NCBI GenBank assembly: GCA_037833965.1
Contig: AP031351.1
Coordinates: forward strand, 11,420,501-11,484,500
DNA length: 64,000 nt
Reading direction: 5' to 3'
Source of the DNA: Marchantia polymorpha subsp. ruderalis
Taxonomy: Eukaryota; Streptophyta; Marchantiopsida; Marchantiales; Marchantiaceae
Position numbers and translations under genes: made by a program. Positions 1 through 11,800 of this stretch are shown here, piece by piece (the stretch's first letter is position 1; every line of letters begins with the position of its first letter). A model generated the notes under the pieces. That model was not told the DNA's origin. It made no database searches and worked only from the letters and a program-made list of their open reading frames with translations.

Positions 1-2350
1 GTTTACTAATCCCTAGATTAAGATGGCGATATGCCATTTGTGCCTTTCCAACTTCTAGAACTTTCACTTTCCACTAAGTCAACATTAGACTTAGTCTAAC
101 CAATGGATTACTCCTTACTTTAGTCAAACCAATCAAAACTAAACATGAAGTCCAAAAGTCTTTTCTCTTGGAATCTAGACTTTTGTACAAGACAAAATAG
201 AAGTGCTCACTCAAATCTTCTAGAACTTCTCTAGTTATTTCGCCAAGTATAGACATTATAGCTAAACTAACTAGACTTAGTCATAACTAGCTAGATTTAG
301 TCATAACTATCCTAACCATGATTAACTCCTTGGCTAATTCTAGTTTTATTTCACACATGCAATATCCGATCTTACGGACCACATCCGACTGCTATCACAA
401 AAAATGCAACCACGTCCAACTATAATCACGTCCATAGCAACCGTGGTAAACGCTGACCACGTTGTGAAGTAGACCTATACGCAACCTGGTTAGTCCGCAA
501 CGCCTTTAGTCCACGCCGTTTAGTACCCCTATTTAGTTTGCCTCGCGTTTAGTTCCCGCCGTTAAGAGGCTTCATCATGCGTCGAAAGTCCCCGCCGTTC
601 GGGGGCCTCGAGGATGGATCCCCGCTGTTCGGGCTGCCTAAGGGGGCAAGAAGAGCCCCGCCATGTGAGAATGGGGGGTTGACATGCACGAGTGATGACA
701 AGTTGTACGGTATTGTACACTCCTGTTAGAGTTCACCCCGCCGCGGGGTGTGGGAAAGCCCCGCCGCTCGAGAGGAGGAGTGAGGGCCGCTTCGGCCCTG
801 CCTCGAAGGGCGGGAAGAGCCCAGTCCCTGCCCTAATGAGGAGAGAGGTTGTTTACCTTCACCGCTCACCAAATGTACTATATGCGCAGGTTATCGCCGC
901 TTCCTCACCCGCTGCTCGGCCGCTTGCACATCATACTCTAAGCTCTCTCTTGGGTGCACGGCCCCACCCTCACAATCTAAAATGCGCAAATCCTTGACAC
1001 CTCGCAGCAATAGACCACACAAGAACTTCTGATTTTGAAAAAACTGTCACCTGTACGAAGGAAAAATAAAATCTAATGAAACTATCATTGAAAAACACAA
1101 TTCTTCTCGAAATTGTCAGTTTGTAAGCAGAGTTTCTTTTGATAAACCTTCAAACTTCTGTCATAAACGGAAAATAAAAGCGCGCCTGAAACAATATAGT
1201 TGCCAAAAAACTATGACAACTTCTGTCACAAACTTCGTCACTTTTGCCAGAAAACCGTCACTGACATAAATCTGTCAGAGAAACTTTAGTTTTCAATCTA
1301 ACTAAGAACCGAGATCTGCTAACAGGAAAAATCCGTCATTGACAAAAATCTGTTAAAGACAGAAAATCAGTTAGTCAATTTTGACTCTAAAGACAAACAC
1401 TCCGAATCAAAACCCAACTCTAATACAAATTATTAACGTAAAACCAAGAGTCATTCAAGCCAAGTACAAAGACACGAGACACTCATATAACGTGATTCAC
1501 CCTCAAGGATTACAACTACGGTTGGAACGCTCGAGAAGGTTTACTGACAACTGAATACACAATGCACGCTTCCGAGTAGAAGCCTTAGAGTCAATTTATA
1601 CCCAAAGCAAGCGACACACCTAGCTATAAATAGCTATAACTTGAAGTTAATTTTTAACTGGAGTTAACCTTAAAATCTACTATGTACAAAGAGTGTTCTC
1701 CTATACTATAAGAACATGATTGTTCAAATTCCATCACCTTGAGAGAAAAGTTATTATTTTTGTTTACAAGCAAATTTATTTGAAGCTTTAGGTTGCAATG
1801 CATACTTCTATATTTTTGACAAACTTGAGTATTCTCAATGGTTTTTTATTAGAGCAGCAGCCTCTCGTTGACTATAATGTTCTTGAGCAATAATGTGGTC
1901 AAATAACTACTCACCCTTGCAAAGCTTCATAACAAGATGCACGGCAACATTGTTCTAGTAGAAACTTTCCAGTGCGACAATATTTAGATGGGATGAAAGT
2001 TGATGCATGAGCGCAACTTCTTGGCGCATGATACTCAAATCAATAGCAGTACAAAGTTTGTGATTTGAGATAGATTTGCAAATCAAATGTTCTTATAACT
2101 TAACATCTTCTTGTAACTACACAAGTAGGTTATATGAAGTAGCCTTGTCAAACTTGTTGGCTTAGAATGTACTGAAAATCATGAAGGTTTTTATCCTACT
2201 TCAAGTTTTTGAGATCACAACTTTAAAGTTTAAGCATGATATGAGTATACATTGGTTTTTTTACTTTTCAAGTGTGATTTTGAAAGTCTCCAAGCACAAT
2301 AATTTTCCATCAATCGTGACAAAAATGATCAAATAAATTCTACTTACACG
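1..2350. other. Gene-free repeat-derived stretch
   Basis: I see no supportable gene. Bases 270-300 hold short near-repeats around TAGACTTAGTCATAACTAG. Bases 480-980 are a GC-richer patch with repeated CCCCGCCGTTCGGG-like words, whose open frames look like shadows of composition. Bases 1040-1390 are dense in CTGTCA and CCGTCA words. Bases 1680-2350 are AT-rich and may be more of the Copia relic that is readable just downstream, but I could not align them. Confidence 0.5.
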
Positions 2351-2352
2351 TA

Positions 2353-2700
2353 TTAAATATGTGTTTACACATTATGATTGATGCATTAGTTGGAGATCTA
2401 TTTTGCAAAAATGTGTAGCTCAAGCCACAACAAAAGCTGAATATGTAATGGTAGCAACAGAGAAAACTATTCAATTAAATAGGCTTATCACTACGATGTG
2501 TTCTAAAACATGATGTTGTCCATCTTAATTTTGATAGTCAAAAGCGTCACATCTTGCTGCAAATCAAATAATGAATTGCAAAGTGAAACACATTGATATC
2601 ATATAATGTTTAATCAAAAATGCAATTTTTGATAAAATAATGAAGTTAGTCAAGATTGACACTGAATTTAAAGATAACCAATACTTTGATAGAGGTTACT
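2353..2700 (+). mobile_element. Degenerate Copia retrotransposon RNase H fragment
   Basis: Conceptual translation of the plus strand gives the order of motifs typical of the Ty1/Copia RNase H and 3' end of pol: YVFT, then ISWRS with LQKCVA, TKAEYV at about 2433, LNRLI, then HLAANQ and KHIDI at about 2590, and finally MKLVKIDTE near 2641. In intact Copia elements these correspond to the GYVFTL, ISWRSKLQ, TEAEY, DNQSA and RTKHID blocks. Stops and small indels break the frame, and the GYSDSDWAG-type block before YVFT is missing. I read this as an old dead relic. No long terminal repeats were found, so element boundaries are unknown. Confidence 0.8.
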
Positions 2701-5700
2701 TTTTTCAGAGAATTACTTGATGGGATCCCATCAGAATGAATAAGTCTTGATGGAAGCCAATATGTTCTATTTTACCCAATGGGACCCTTACGACGGCAGT
2801 GTGGTCCACCGTCACTAATATTCTACTACGAGTTCTTGTAGTTGCTTTGAATCCGGGTTAGGAAAAGCACTACGGCTCTTTGTTAAAAAGTGACTTCTCC
2901 CTTCATGCACTTCACGGAACAAAATATACAACTTACGTGACCTTGGACAAGAGTTTTAGAAAAAGAAGTAACGAGTAAGTAGATAGGGTCCATACATTAT
3001 AAATGTAAAGTCATTATGGGACTTGAGAAATTTGACTCTTGCAAGATGAAGATTGAGAGCGATAGAAAATCTGACTAACTTAACTTTGGAAAGAAATATA
3101 TATTTTTCATTGAAATGAAAACAAAGCAGGTACAAGAACATAACTTAGGATGACACGTCCGAGTGTTCTTCCCATCAAGTAAATTTCTCTTACTTTTTAA
3201 GAGAGATTATGAAACATGAGTCATTGATCCATTAATGCACACTGCGCATGCTTTCAAACTCTTGATCTTCAGTAAATACATTTGTTAGTTTACATCACTT
3301 AATATGGGTGAAAACTGCAGAGGATTCCAATTTCAGACGCAAACCCGTGCCAAAATGGAAAACACACAGAAAAAGAGCCACGCGCCGCCACACACACGTG
3401 GCAAGCGAGGGGCACCGGAGGGCGGTGGACGGGTGCGAAGCCACGGTCCGGCGCAGACCAGCGAAAACAAGGACAACGAACCCGGGACGGGGCGGGTTAG
3501 AGCGCGCACTCCTGCACCCGGGGCGGTCAAGGCCCACACACCTGCGCACAACCACACCAGCCAGGGACGCCGCAAACAGAAAGCGCAAACCAGGGGGCAG
3601 AAAAAAGGTCTCACGTACCCATGCCCCACATGCATATCACCTATTCAGTACAAGTGGAGAGAGAGGAAGGGAAGAGTGAAGTGGAGGAGAGAGCGGTAGG
3701 TCCGACGTATCCTCCTTAGTGTCGAATTTCTTTGCTGGTGATGGGTCTCCTGAGTAACTTTTCGGTCCGGATCGCGAGGCTCGCTTCCAGCGAGTCACAA
3801 TCCTTCAATGCCCTGGGCATCAGATTATCCTGTGTTACGGGGAGTATTTTCGGATGTGGAATATTTCAATCATCTTTTGTTATCCTGCATGGAGTGGCCT
3901 CCAATGAGTCATTCCGATCTTCCATGTTTCGGGCCTTTTCTGCGCGTTTTACCCCTTCTCGCTTCATCTGTTTTCAGTGAGACAGTAATCACGTAATTTT
4001 GGTGAAAACCTCAGAACAACAAGGAATCACATAATCTTTGAATCTTGTCTACTATCAGACCTTAAATGATTTTTCGAATCTGAATCACAAAGAGAGAAGT
4101 TAGAGCTGGTTAGCGAAAGTAAGAAATAAAATAAAAGATATTCAGAAATTACCACAAACCTCGTCTGTATGGGAAAAACTTGAAAGAAACGACTTTATCT
4201 TGAATTTCGAGGCAGCTACAATGACGAGCCCGAGGTGCCAGTAGTGGTGATTTCTACAGAGTCTACTGATACTGCGATTGTAATCAGATCGGTGTCTGGA
4301 TGGGTTAATTATCAACTTTTTGGGTAAACTCTAATTACCGTGATTCATCATTAATCGTAATGAGGCTGGGTTTGCACTTATAGGAGCGTGGGGTTAGTTG
4401 CAGGAAGGAAACAGTCGCAAGTGCCCTATGTTTCGGATTTGAAGCAGCCCACTCGGTCGCTGTGAGCGAGGGTCGACTGCAGACGGTACGGATGCATAGG
4501 GGTAGGTAGGACCGTATCTGCGCAATAGTTGAGCTATGAAGCAGAGAGAGAGAGTTAGTGAGTGGATGCGGCAATCGAGTGCAGGCCAGGCCAGTCCAAT
4601 CCAGTCGAGTCGAGTACAGTAAGTATGTAGGGCGGCTGGGGTCATGCAGCAGTGTCCCTGTCCTCGTGAGGAGGCAGTTGATCGATTTCTCCAGAGCCCA
4701 GAGAAGGAGGGCCACTTTTGCATGTGCAGAAGTCAGGAGTACCTTCTCGGTACGTTTGAGTACTTGCGTACCAGAGGAAGTACGTGGTCGGTACTTGATG
4801 CAGCAATCCCAATCCGCACACGCTGCTGGTGCTGCTGCTGCTGGTCTGCCATCGGACATTCAGAGCCACCAGCATTATCAGCAGCAGGCATGCTTCCTAC
4901 CCACACTAGACTACACAGGGCAACGACGTCCGATGTCGACATCGCTGTCGTCCTCTACTCTACTCTACTTTCGGTGCCTCCATGGCCATGCCCCACCTTT
5001 ATCCTTGTGTACTTACAGTTTGCGACTTTGGAATCTGTGGCCAAAGACAGACGAGATGCGCTCTGTACATTCTGTTTCCTTGCTGTCCACGGCACAGTCA
5101 TCGACATGAATGCTGAGCGACGAATGCTTTCATTACAGCCCTCATCTGTGCGACAGGCTGCAGTCACATTCATGCACAGTCCGGGAATGGACTGACAAAT
5201 AATTGCAATCCGAATGCCGATCCTGCATTATGGAATGGCGTTCAATGCTGGACTCAGGGAGGGAGGGAGGGAGAAAGAAAGGAAGTTGTGAGCTACTGCA
5301 CAGACAGAATTATTTAAACGCTGCTACTTTGTCATGGTCCGATGGTTATGGTGTGTGAGCCACTCAAACTAGCACGAGGCCTGCGTGTGTTTGTGTGCCT
5401 GCCTGTCTGCCTTGTAAATGTGCTTGGCTGAGAAGGGATTGTTGTGGCATAGATTCATAACCTTGCCAGTTGTGGAGAGTCTTTCCGAGTTTCGGTGTTT
5501 TCCTTCACCGTTTCCCATAGCATCTGAGATCTTATCGGATTTCTGCCGTGATGAAGGCTCTCCAGCTTCCTCATTCTCGGACGCAGGTCTCCTTGCTCGT
5601 ACTAATCCTGTTCTAGAGTTTTCGCAGTGTTCGGAGTCTGTTTTCTTCGTGTTGTGAGCTGATTTGTGAGCCGCCTGCATTGCAACCAATGCTCCAGACC

Positions 5701-5800
5701 ACGTGATCTGCTTTTCAACCGAACCCGGAGCTAGCACAGATAAAGTCTCCATCTGATGAATGTTTAACGAGCGAAAGCTGTTTGATAAAAGAGCCAATCG
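2701..5800. other. Intergenic stretch with GC-rich patches, no supported gene
   Basis: Bases 3300-3690 are a GC-rich island with overlapping open frames on both strands; their amino-acid composition (Arg, Pro, Thr rich) and mutual overlap argue for composition shadows. Bases 4330-5200 hold several overlapping open frames, a (CTG)n run at about 4822-4850 and CAG-like repeats; no family was recognised. A GGGA run sits near 5259-5272. A 142-codon minus-strand frame at 5369-5797 lies downstream of the COMM gene and is rich in Ser, Lys and Glu, but has no recognised domain and begins at a TTG. Confidence 0.45.
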
Positions 5801-5819
5801 CGACGCAATTTATTCCACC

Positions 5820-5825
5820 TTTATT
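5820..5825 (-). promoter_or_regulatory. Candidate poly(A) signal of the COMM-domain gene
   Basis: AATAAA on the minus strand, about 335 bases past the stop codon at 6159-6161. It is the first exact hexamer I noticed downstream on that strand. Plants use AATAAA loosely, so this is a candidate only. Confidence 0.3.
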
Positions 5826-6158
5826 TACATAAAAAGCTCTGCACATTATTTAAGCAGTCCCAGTGAGTGTGGTGTGCAGGGACAATGGTGGAAGTTAGCG
5901 GCCTCTACCCATTACTGAAGACGTAAAACAACCACCACGTAGCTAGCTGCTCCATCGCTCAAGTGAAGCAACAGTTGCAACAATGAAGGGTTTCCATGTG
6001 TTCTCATCCACTGAATCAGCTCGATCAGCTGTGACTGAAAGTGTGTGTCTTCCATTCCATGTCTTCAAGGAAATGCTCAATTTTAAGCAAAGAGCCTCCA
6101 GAGCCCCCCCATGGGAGGGTTGTATGATCGCCTGGGAGCTAGGTTCTTCCGTCAAAGC

Positions 6159-7044
6159 CTAAAAGCTCGGTTGCATGCTCTCCATGGCCTGAATTACAAA
6201 CAATCCAAAGTGACTTTCGATTCTCCCTCCAAACTGGACGTCGTAATACCATATACAATCATGAACTAAATCGCCTGTTCCTTCTATATGATGATATTCA
6301 GGGGCTGCAACAAGACTGAAAACAGGTGCAAGTGCTTACCTGACTGATGGCCTCCATCTGAGATATCAAATTATCCAGCTCCGTCTTTGTGTACTCGGCA
6401 ACAGCAATCTGGGCTTTCTCTTCCATGCTCTCCTTTCTGAAGTAGGGCACATTCTCCACCCTGACGGGGGCGCTAGAAACTGCCAGCTCCAGCCTCAAAA
6501 GTGGTCGATTCACCGTTGCCATTGTTGCACTGCACACGACGTACTGAAATGTTCTGGGTTTAGGGTTTCACCATCGAGTCACAGGTCAATTTATCCTAAG
6601 CTGCTTTCACGCATAAGAATGTCTCGATGCTCTTCGCAGTAAATTTCATTTTCGAGACAATCACACGGTATACTGTCATCAAATTTCAGAAAAGAATTGC
6701 TGAACCGGATACGGATGCTCATGAGCTAAGAGTCATGTGGGCTTCCCCGTCACTCCCCTATCAGATTACAGCAAATCGATGTATCAAGCGATCGAGTGAA
6801 TTCAGCCCAAACAATGTCGATCACCAATGCCCGTGCTCGCCTACAGATGCAGTAAATTTGTGAACCCGTTCCGCAGCAAGGACTGATGAGTTCCTGATTC
6901 CAACCACGAGAACAGAATGGAAGGACATGAATTTGGCGAGTCTAACTGTACCCTGAGCTTCCAGTCGAAGTCCAGCAGCTGCTGGGCGGAAGTCACTACC
7001 GATTCAGATTCGTCATCATGGCCACCGGAATCACCAATTGCCAT
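6159..7044 (-). CDS. COMM domain-containing protein, 3' three exons
   Basis: Three exons, all joined in phase 0: 7044-6952, 6543-6340 and 6188-6159 (stop TAG). Splice sites read TTTCAG/ATGGCA, AGG/GTACAG, TTTCAG/TACGTC, CAG/GTAAGC and ATTCAG/GCCATGG. The joined product contains LLDFDWKLR, then NRPLLRLELAV, then TKTELDNLISQMEAISQ and a short tail AMESMQPSF. This is the layout of the COMM domain: Leu-rich strand, conserved Trp, and a C-terminal helix with the ELDxLIxxME signature. COMM proteins form the COMMD/CCC (Commander) assembly that serves endosomal cargo recycling. The ATG at 7044 follows directly on a good acceptor, so it is probably internal. A candidate 5' exon at 7845-7729 (ATG, donor CAT/GTAAGA, phase 0) is possible, but the helical N-terminal domain is not assigned. 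Which COMMD paralogue this is cannot be told. Confidence 0.72.
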
Positions 7045-8829
7045 CTGAAACTTGTGCTTGATTGCTAGAGGGAGTGGAGTGTATGCAGCCCCAAAGTGCG
7101 TAGCCCTCGTATCCTACAGCACTCTGTTTAAAAACACGGGACGATAGGCCTGTTCTTCAAACGACGCACGTTTCCTCGAGATTTCTATGTGTTCAGTGCT
7201 GCTTGATATGGCGACAAAAAATTAGGGTATACCCCGAACATGTATGACGAACTTACCCAATTGCAGCAAGAACCTACATTCTGTATGTGATCCGAAATTT
7301 GGCATCTTGATCATTGTTGCAATACGGCAATATTCCCTCCATCCATTGCAGCATAATCTCAATATCAGAATCACCGATTTGTGAATTAATAAAGCTTCTC
7401 TGACAACGTGGATTTACAAGGGCGATGGAACTATTGACTTGAATCAGGAAGATGTTCTCGGAATCACACCAATTGTGTTGGAAAAGATAAAAGGAAAAGG
7501 TGTTCTCCCCCGGATGAGCAGTGAAGTTACAGAGAAGTGATTGAAAGTGATGTACCTCTATGGGCACGGAGAAACATGGATGCGCTTCCTGAGACTTCTG
7601 TCTCTCATCACTACTTTAAAGTGAAAAAGACATGAGACTTTATCCACTCCCCTTCCCTTCGATGCCCCTTTGGGCGTGAGATCATTTGTGAACGCCTTTT
7701 CAAACATGGACTCTTTCCCACTTCTTACATGTTGTTGGTCAGAGAGCCCAGGGTTTGTGGAATTAGAATATTCCGGAATCTGGTATCTGCCAAGGGCTAG
7801 CATGATCCGTTCACAAAAGGTCCATGCGTTTTCAGAACTTTCCATAATAGGCAACACTCCACGACAGACGTTCTTCAGTGAACAGGAAAGTCAAGCTTTT
7901 GAATTCACCTCGCAAGCCTAGCGAAGGCCCCACCGGCTCCTGGACCCATGCTCATTCAAATTTACGAGGCTAAGCTGTGCGCGTTGAGTCTTGCATTAGC
8001 GACTTGTCTGAAATCGAATTCGGACTTCAGAAAATTGGGACTGACGATTATTTCATTCAGGAGCAAAATGAGAAGACATTATTCAGAATAAAAGCATCAG
8101 GCCGTAAACGACAAGGGCAAACGCCACGTGGAGGTCAAATACAAACTGGTTTTATTGCATGATAGTAGTACATATTGCATCGTTCGAAGTTTTGGAACGA
8201 TGATGCTCGGCAGTGATGGGGACTGGAGGCGATGGAAATACTCAACGCTTGCCTTCCACTGACTTATACAGCAGCCAGGCAGGACTCAACATTCAAGTTT
8301 CGCGAAGCACAGTTGAATATGAACAATAAATATGGGAGGAGCACCCATGGAGCACGGTTGTGCAGGTGCTGGTTGTGCCGCTGTTTAGGCATCCACATGA
8401 CTCCACCGCTCATGATGACGCTGATCGCCCATCTCCATGTCTGCTTGCAATTTATTTACTTGTGGGGCATTTCTTGCAGCCCAAGCTTCCTCCACCGTTT
8501 GGCATCGGCATGGAGAATTTTCGACATCCACTAAGAATGTTACCCCGGGCACCTGGTTACTTGCACTGTAACAAAACCACCAGGCTTGAGTCTATCCTTC
8601 CTCATCAACTTGGCTCCCGATATCCTCATTTGAAGACAATGGAGCTCAGTGAAATTGTGAACACAAAGAACGGGTTCAAGCTCTGGAAAAACCAACGTTG
8701 TAATCAGTAAGTTGATAAGAGCGACGCTTTCAGTTCTGAACTTGAAAATTCTTTGCAAATGGTGATGGTATAGAGGAGTGCAGGTAACTCAAACAAACTC
8801 TCGCACGGAGTTCGATTGTAGACATACCT
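7045..8829. other. Region between PEPC and the assigned COMM exons
   Basis: This contains the probable upstream exons of the COMM gene (candidate 7729-7845, and a good donor GG/GTAAGT near 7255 on the minus strand) and the PEPC 3' untranslated region. Bases 7977-8162 hold a 61-codon plus-strand frame without a recognised domain. Nothing else is supported. Confidence 0.4.
8451..8456 (-). promoter_or_regulatory. Candidate poly(A) signal of PEPC
   Basis: AATAAA on the minus strand about 375 bases beyond the PEPC stop codon. Another minus-strand AATAAA lies near 8150. Position is plausible for a plant 3' untranslated region but unproven. Confidence 0.3.
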
Positions 8830-11800
8830 CTAACCGGTGTTCTGCATTCCAGCGGCAATTCCCTTCATGGTCAGGATGAGAGTGTCCTCGAGACCAGGAG
8901 GGTACTCGGTGGTCGTGTTGAGTCCCACCAACTCGGAAGACTGCTTTCCTGAGTTTTCTCCTTTAGGGGTTTCAGGATCACGAACATGGAAGCTCTGGTC
9001 ACGGATTTTCTTCAGAGTGAAAGCTTGTTGGACATTGAGGGGTGTGATGTACGGTTCTCTGAGTCGGAGACGCTGTTTCAGAGTTGGGTTACCCTGAAGA
9101 ACATCTTCGTGACCGGCAACCTGAACAAATCGAGGTGAGTTGTAGTTGAGTCATGCAGCTTTTGAACTTTTAAACGCGGAGACTTCAGTCAGCAGTTTGA
9201 TCCTAACATGACAGTCTTTAATGTATTTTTCCAATTCAATTTCAGGTGTGAGTACCTTCAGAAGAAGCTCTCGCGTTTCCGCGTACATAACTCTCAGCTT
9301 CTCTCCCAAAGGCTTCAACTCGTCGGAAACAAGGAGTTCATCGTAAAGGGCAGCAATGCGGGGGTCGCCCTTTGCGAACACCATCTCGATCAGATCAATG
9401 GTGACTCGGAAAAAGGGCCATTCATTGTACATCTGTCTAAGCAACACAACGTTCTGGTTGCTCTTCTGGAAGGCAGCCTTGAATGCTCCACCAAATCCTA
9501 GCCACACGGGAAGATGGAACCGGGTCTGAGTCCAAGCAAAAATCCAGGGAATAGCTCGAAGACTCTCAATACCCCCGCTGGGTTTCCTCTTCGCTGGGCG
9601 ACTTCCAATGTTCATGCGACCATACTCGGTTTCTGGGGTAGCCTGCAGAGAGAACACAAGAAACAGACCAGTGAGCTCAATGTTCCAAGGCTTCTCGATT
9701 ATAGTAGGACATTGATAGGCCAAATTAGTCCGAAAGATATACTTACGTTTCTGAAGTAGTGTACAAATTGAGGGTGCTTGAATACGATGGATCTGTACTC
9801 TTCTGTCGATACTCTTGAAATCTCGTCCATGAGTTCACGCCATTCAGGCTTTGGGGAGATTGGAGGATGCATGCCGTGTTCTAGGGTGGCAGCAGTGAAA
9901 CGCTGGAGTGTTCTGAAACACAAGTGCTCTTCACCAAAAGACTGCTCAATAACTTCTCCTTGGACTGTAACTCGGAGAGATCCATGGATGGTGTCTGGGG
10001 GCTGGGAAAGGATAGCCAAGTGAGTGGGACCTCCTCCTCGGCCAACGGTACCTCCACGTCCATGGAAGATGGTCAATTTGATACCAAACTGCTTGGCGAC
10101 CTTTACCAAATCCTCTTGACATTTGAACATCGACCAGGCCGCAGCCAGTCTTCCTGCATCCTTTCCGGAGTCGGAGTATCCAATCATGACCTCCTGTTTG
10201 CCATTGATCCTGTTGAGGTACCAGTCGATGGAGAAAAGACGCCTCATTGCAGCTGGAGCTGCCTCAAGATCGTCAAGCCTCTCGAAAAGAGGCACTACAC
10301 GCAATGGCTTTGCCACCTTGCACTCACGTTGCAGAAGTTCCACAGCCAACACGTCGGAAGGAGAAGTGGCCATCGAAATGACGTATGCTCCAAAGGAGTC
10401 CTGTGGCAACTCGGCAACAACCTTGAAGGTGTCCAGCACATCACGAATTTCGTCTGTCATTGGCAAGTCTGACCCAAAGAGTGGGCGCCTGCCCCGGAGC
10501 TCTGCCAAGAGCCAATCCTGCCTCTTTTCTTCGGTCCACTCCCTGTAAGAACCCATGCCCAAGTGGGTTGTGATGGCATCGAGGACATCTGTGTGTCGCT
10601 CTGACTCTTGTCGGATGTCCAATTTCACAAGGGATAATCCGAAGCACGAGACTTGTCTCATGAAGTCAAGAAGACTGCCGTCTGCGATGTTCTGGTCTCC
10701 AGTCTCGCACAGAGAGCGGTAGCATAACTCTAACGGTTCCAAAATCTGCAAAGGAAAAGGAAGGGTTTAGCCAGTCCGCCCGTCACGAACATTCAGCTTG
10801 TTGTGCAAGTCAAAAACTATTCATTGCCTTCGACCCGCAATAAGCAAATGTTCTCCCAAAGCGTCGAAGATGCACACAAATTTCTTACCATATCTGCAGA
10901 AGTAAACGTTTCCTCCTCAGTGATATCGGACTTTCCAGAAGAAAGCATCTGCCTCATCCTCTCGCGGGTGTTGTACAATCTGTCACGGACTTCTCCTAAA
11001 ATGACTCGGAATGGCTCACTGGCTGGAATTTGCTTCCAAAATTCTGTGAATACATAGAATTATCTCAGAGTCAGAAGAAGCAAAGAGAAAACAAAAGACT
11101 ACAATAAACTCGAAGATATCATATCTATTTGTCCTCATCGATTTATGTTGGCCTTAATTCTATTACCAATGTAATGTTTGGCATCTTTCTTGTTGAATGC
11201 CTCGAGCTGTACAGCTCTGGCACGGAGTTCGTCGGTACACCGCCACATGGAGAGCTGCACAGGCAAAACCTCTGAATTAGGATCCACGATCCAGGAAAAA
11301 TTACACCCACTCCCCGCAACATAACATTAGAATGATTTTCTGCTCATCCTATTTTCTATAGTTAAAGGAAGAGAGTGAGAGAATAATGGGTACCTCAAAC
11401 ATCAAATCTTCCATCTGAGCGAAGTACAAGTTGGATGCCATAAGACGGGCCAACAGACACACATCCCTCGTAACCTCGGGAGTGACTCTGGGATTCCCTG
11501 TATGTGTACAGATTCTCGGTTAGAGCCAGGGTAAGCTAGACGTTTTTCAAATTAAATGTAAACTGAATTTGAGATTTTATGAATCAATCTAGGGATTCAT
11601 CCATGGCTGTGAAGACTGACCATCTCTGTCCCCTCCCATCCACGAGGAGAACTGAATGAGAGGTACATTATACGGCAAGCGCTCGTCGACGCCGATAGAC
11701 TTCAGTGCAGTGTCCACTCGACGTAAAAATTTCGGTAAGCCCTTCCATATTGTTTCATGGAAGTAGCTCATACCGGCACGCATTTCATCCTGGGGTGTCG

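Noticed and set aside
3304-3699. Overlapping 97-131 codon frames on both strands
   Set aside because: Frames overlap in several phases in one GC-rich island, have biased composition and no domain, and lack supporting splice partners.
7274-7567. 97-codon minus frame as a COMM-gene exon
   Set aside because: Its donor side does not join in phase with the exon starting at 7044, and no helical COMMD N-domain pattern is evident.
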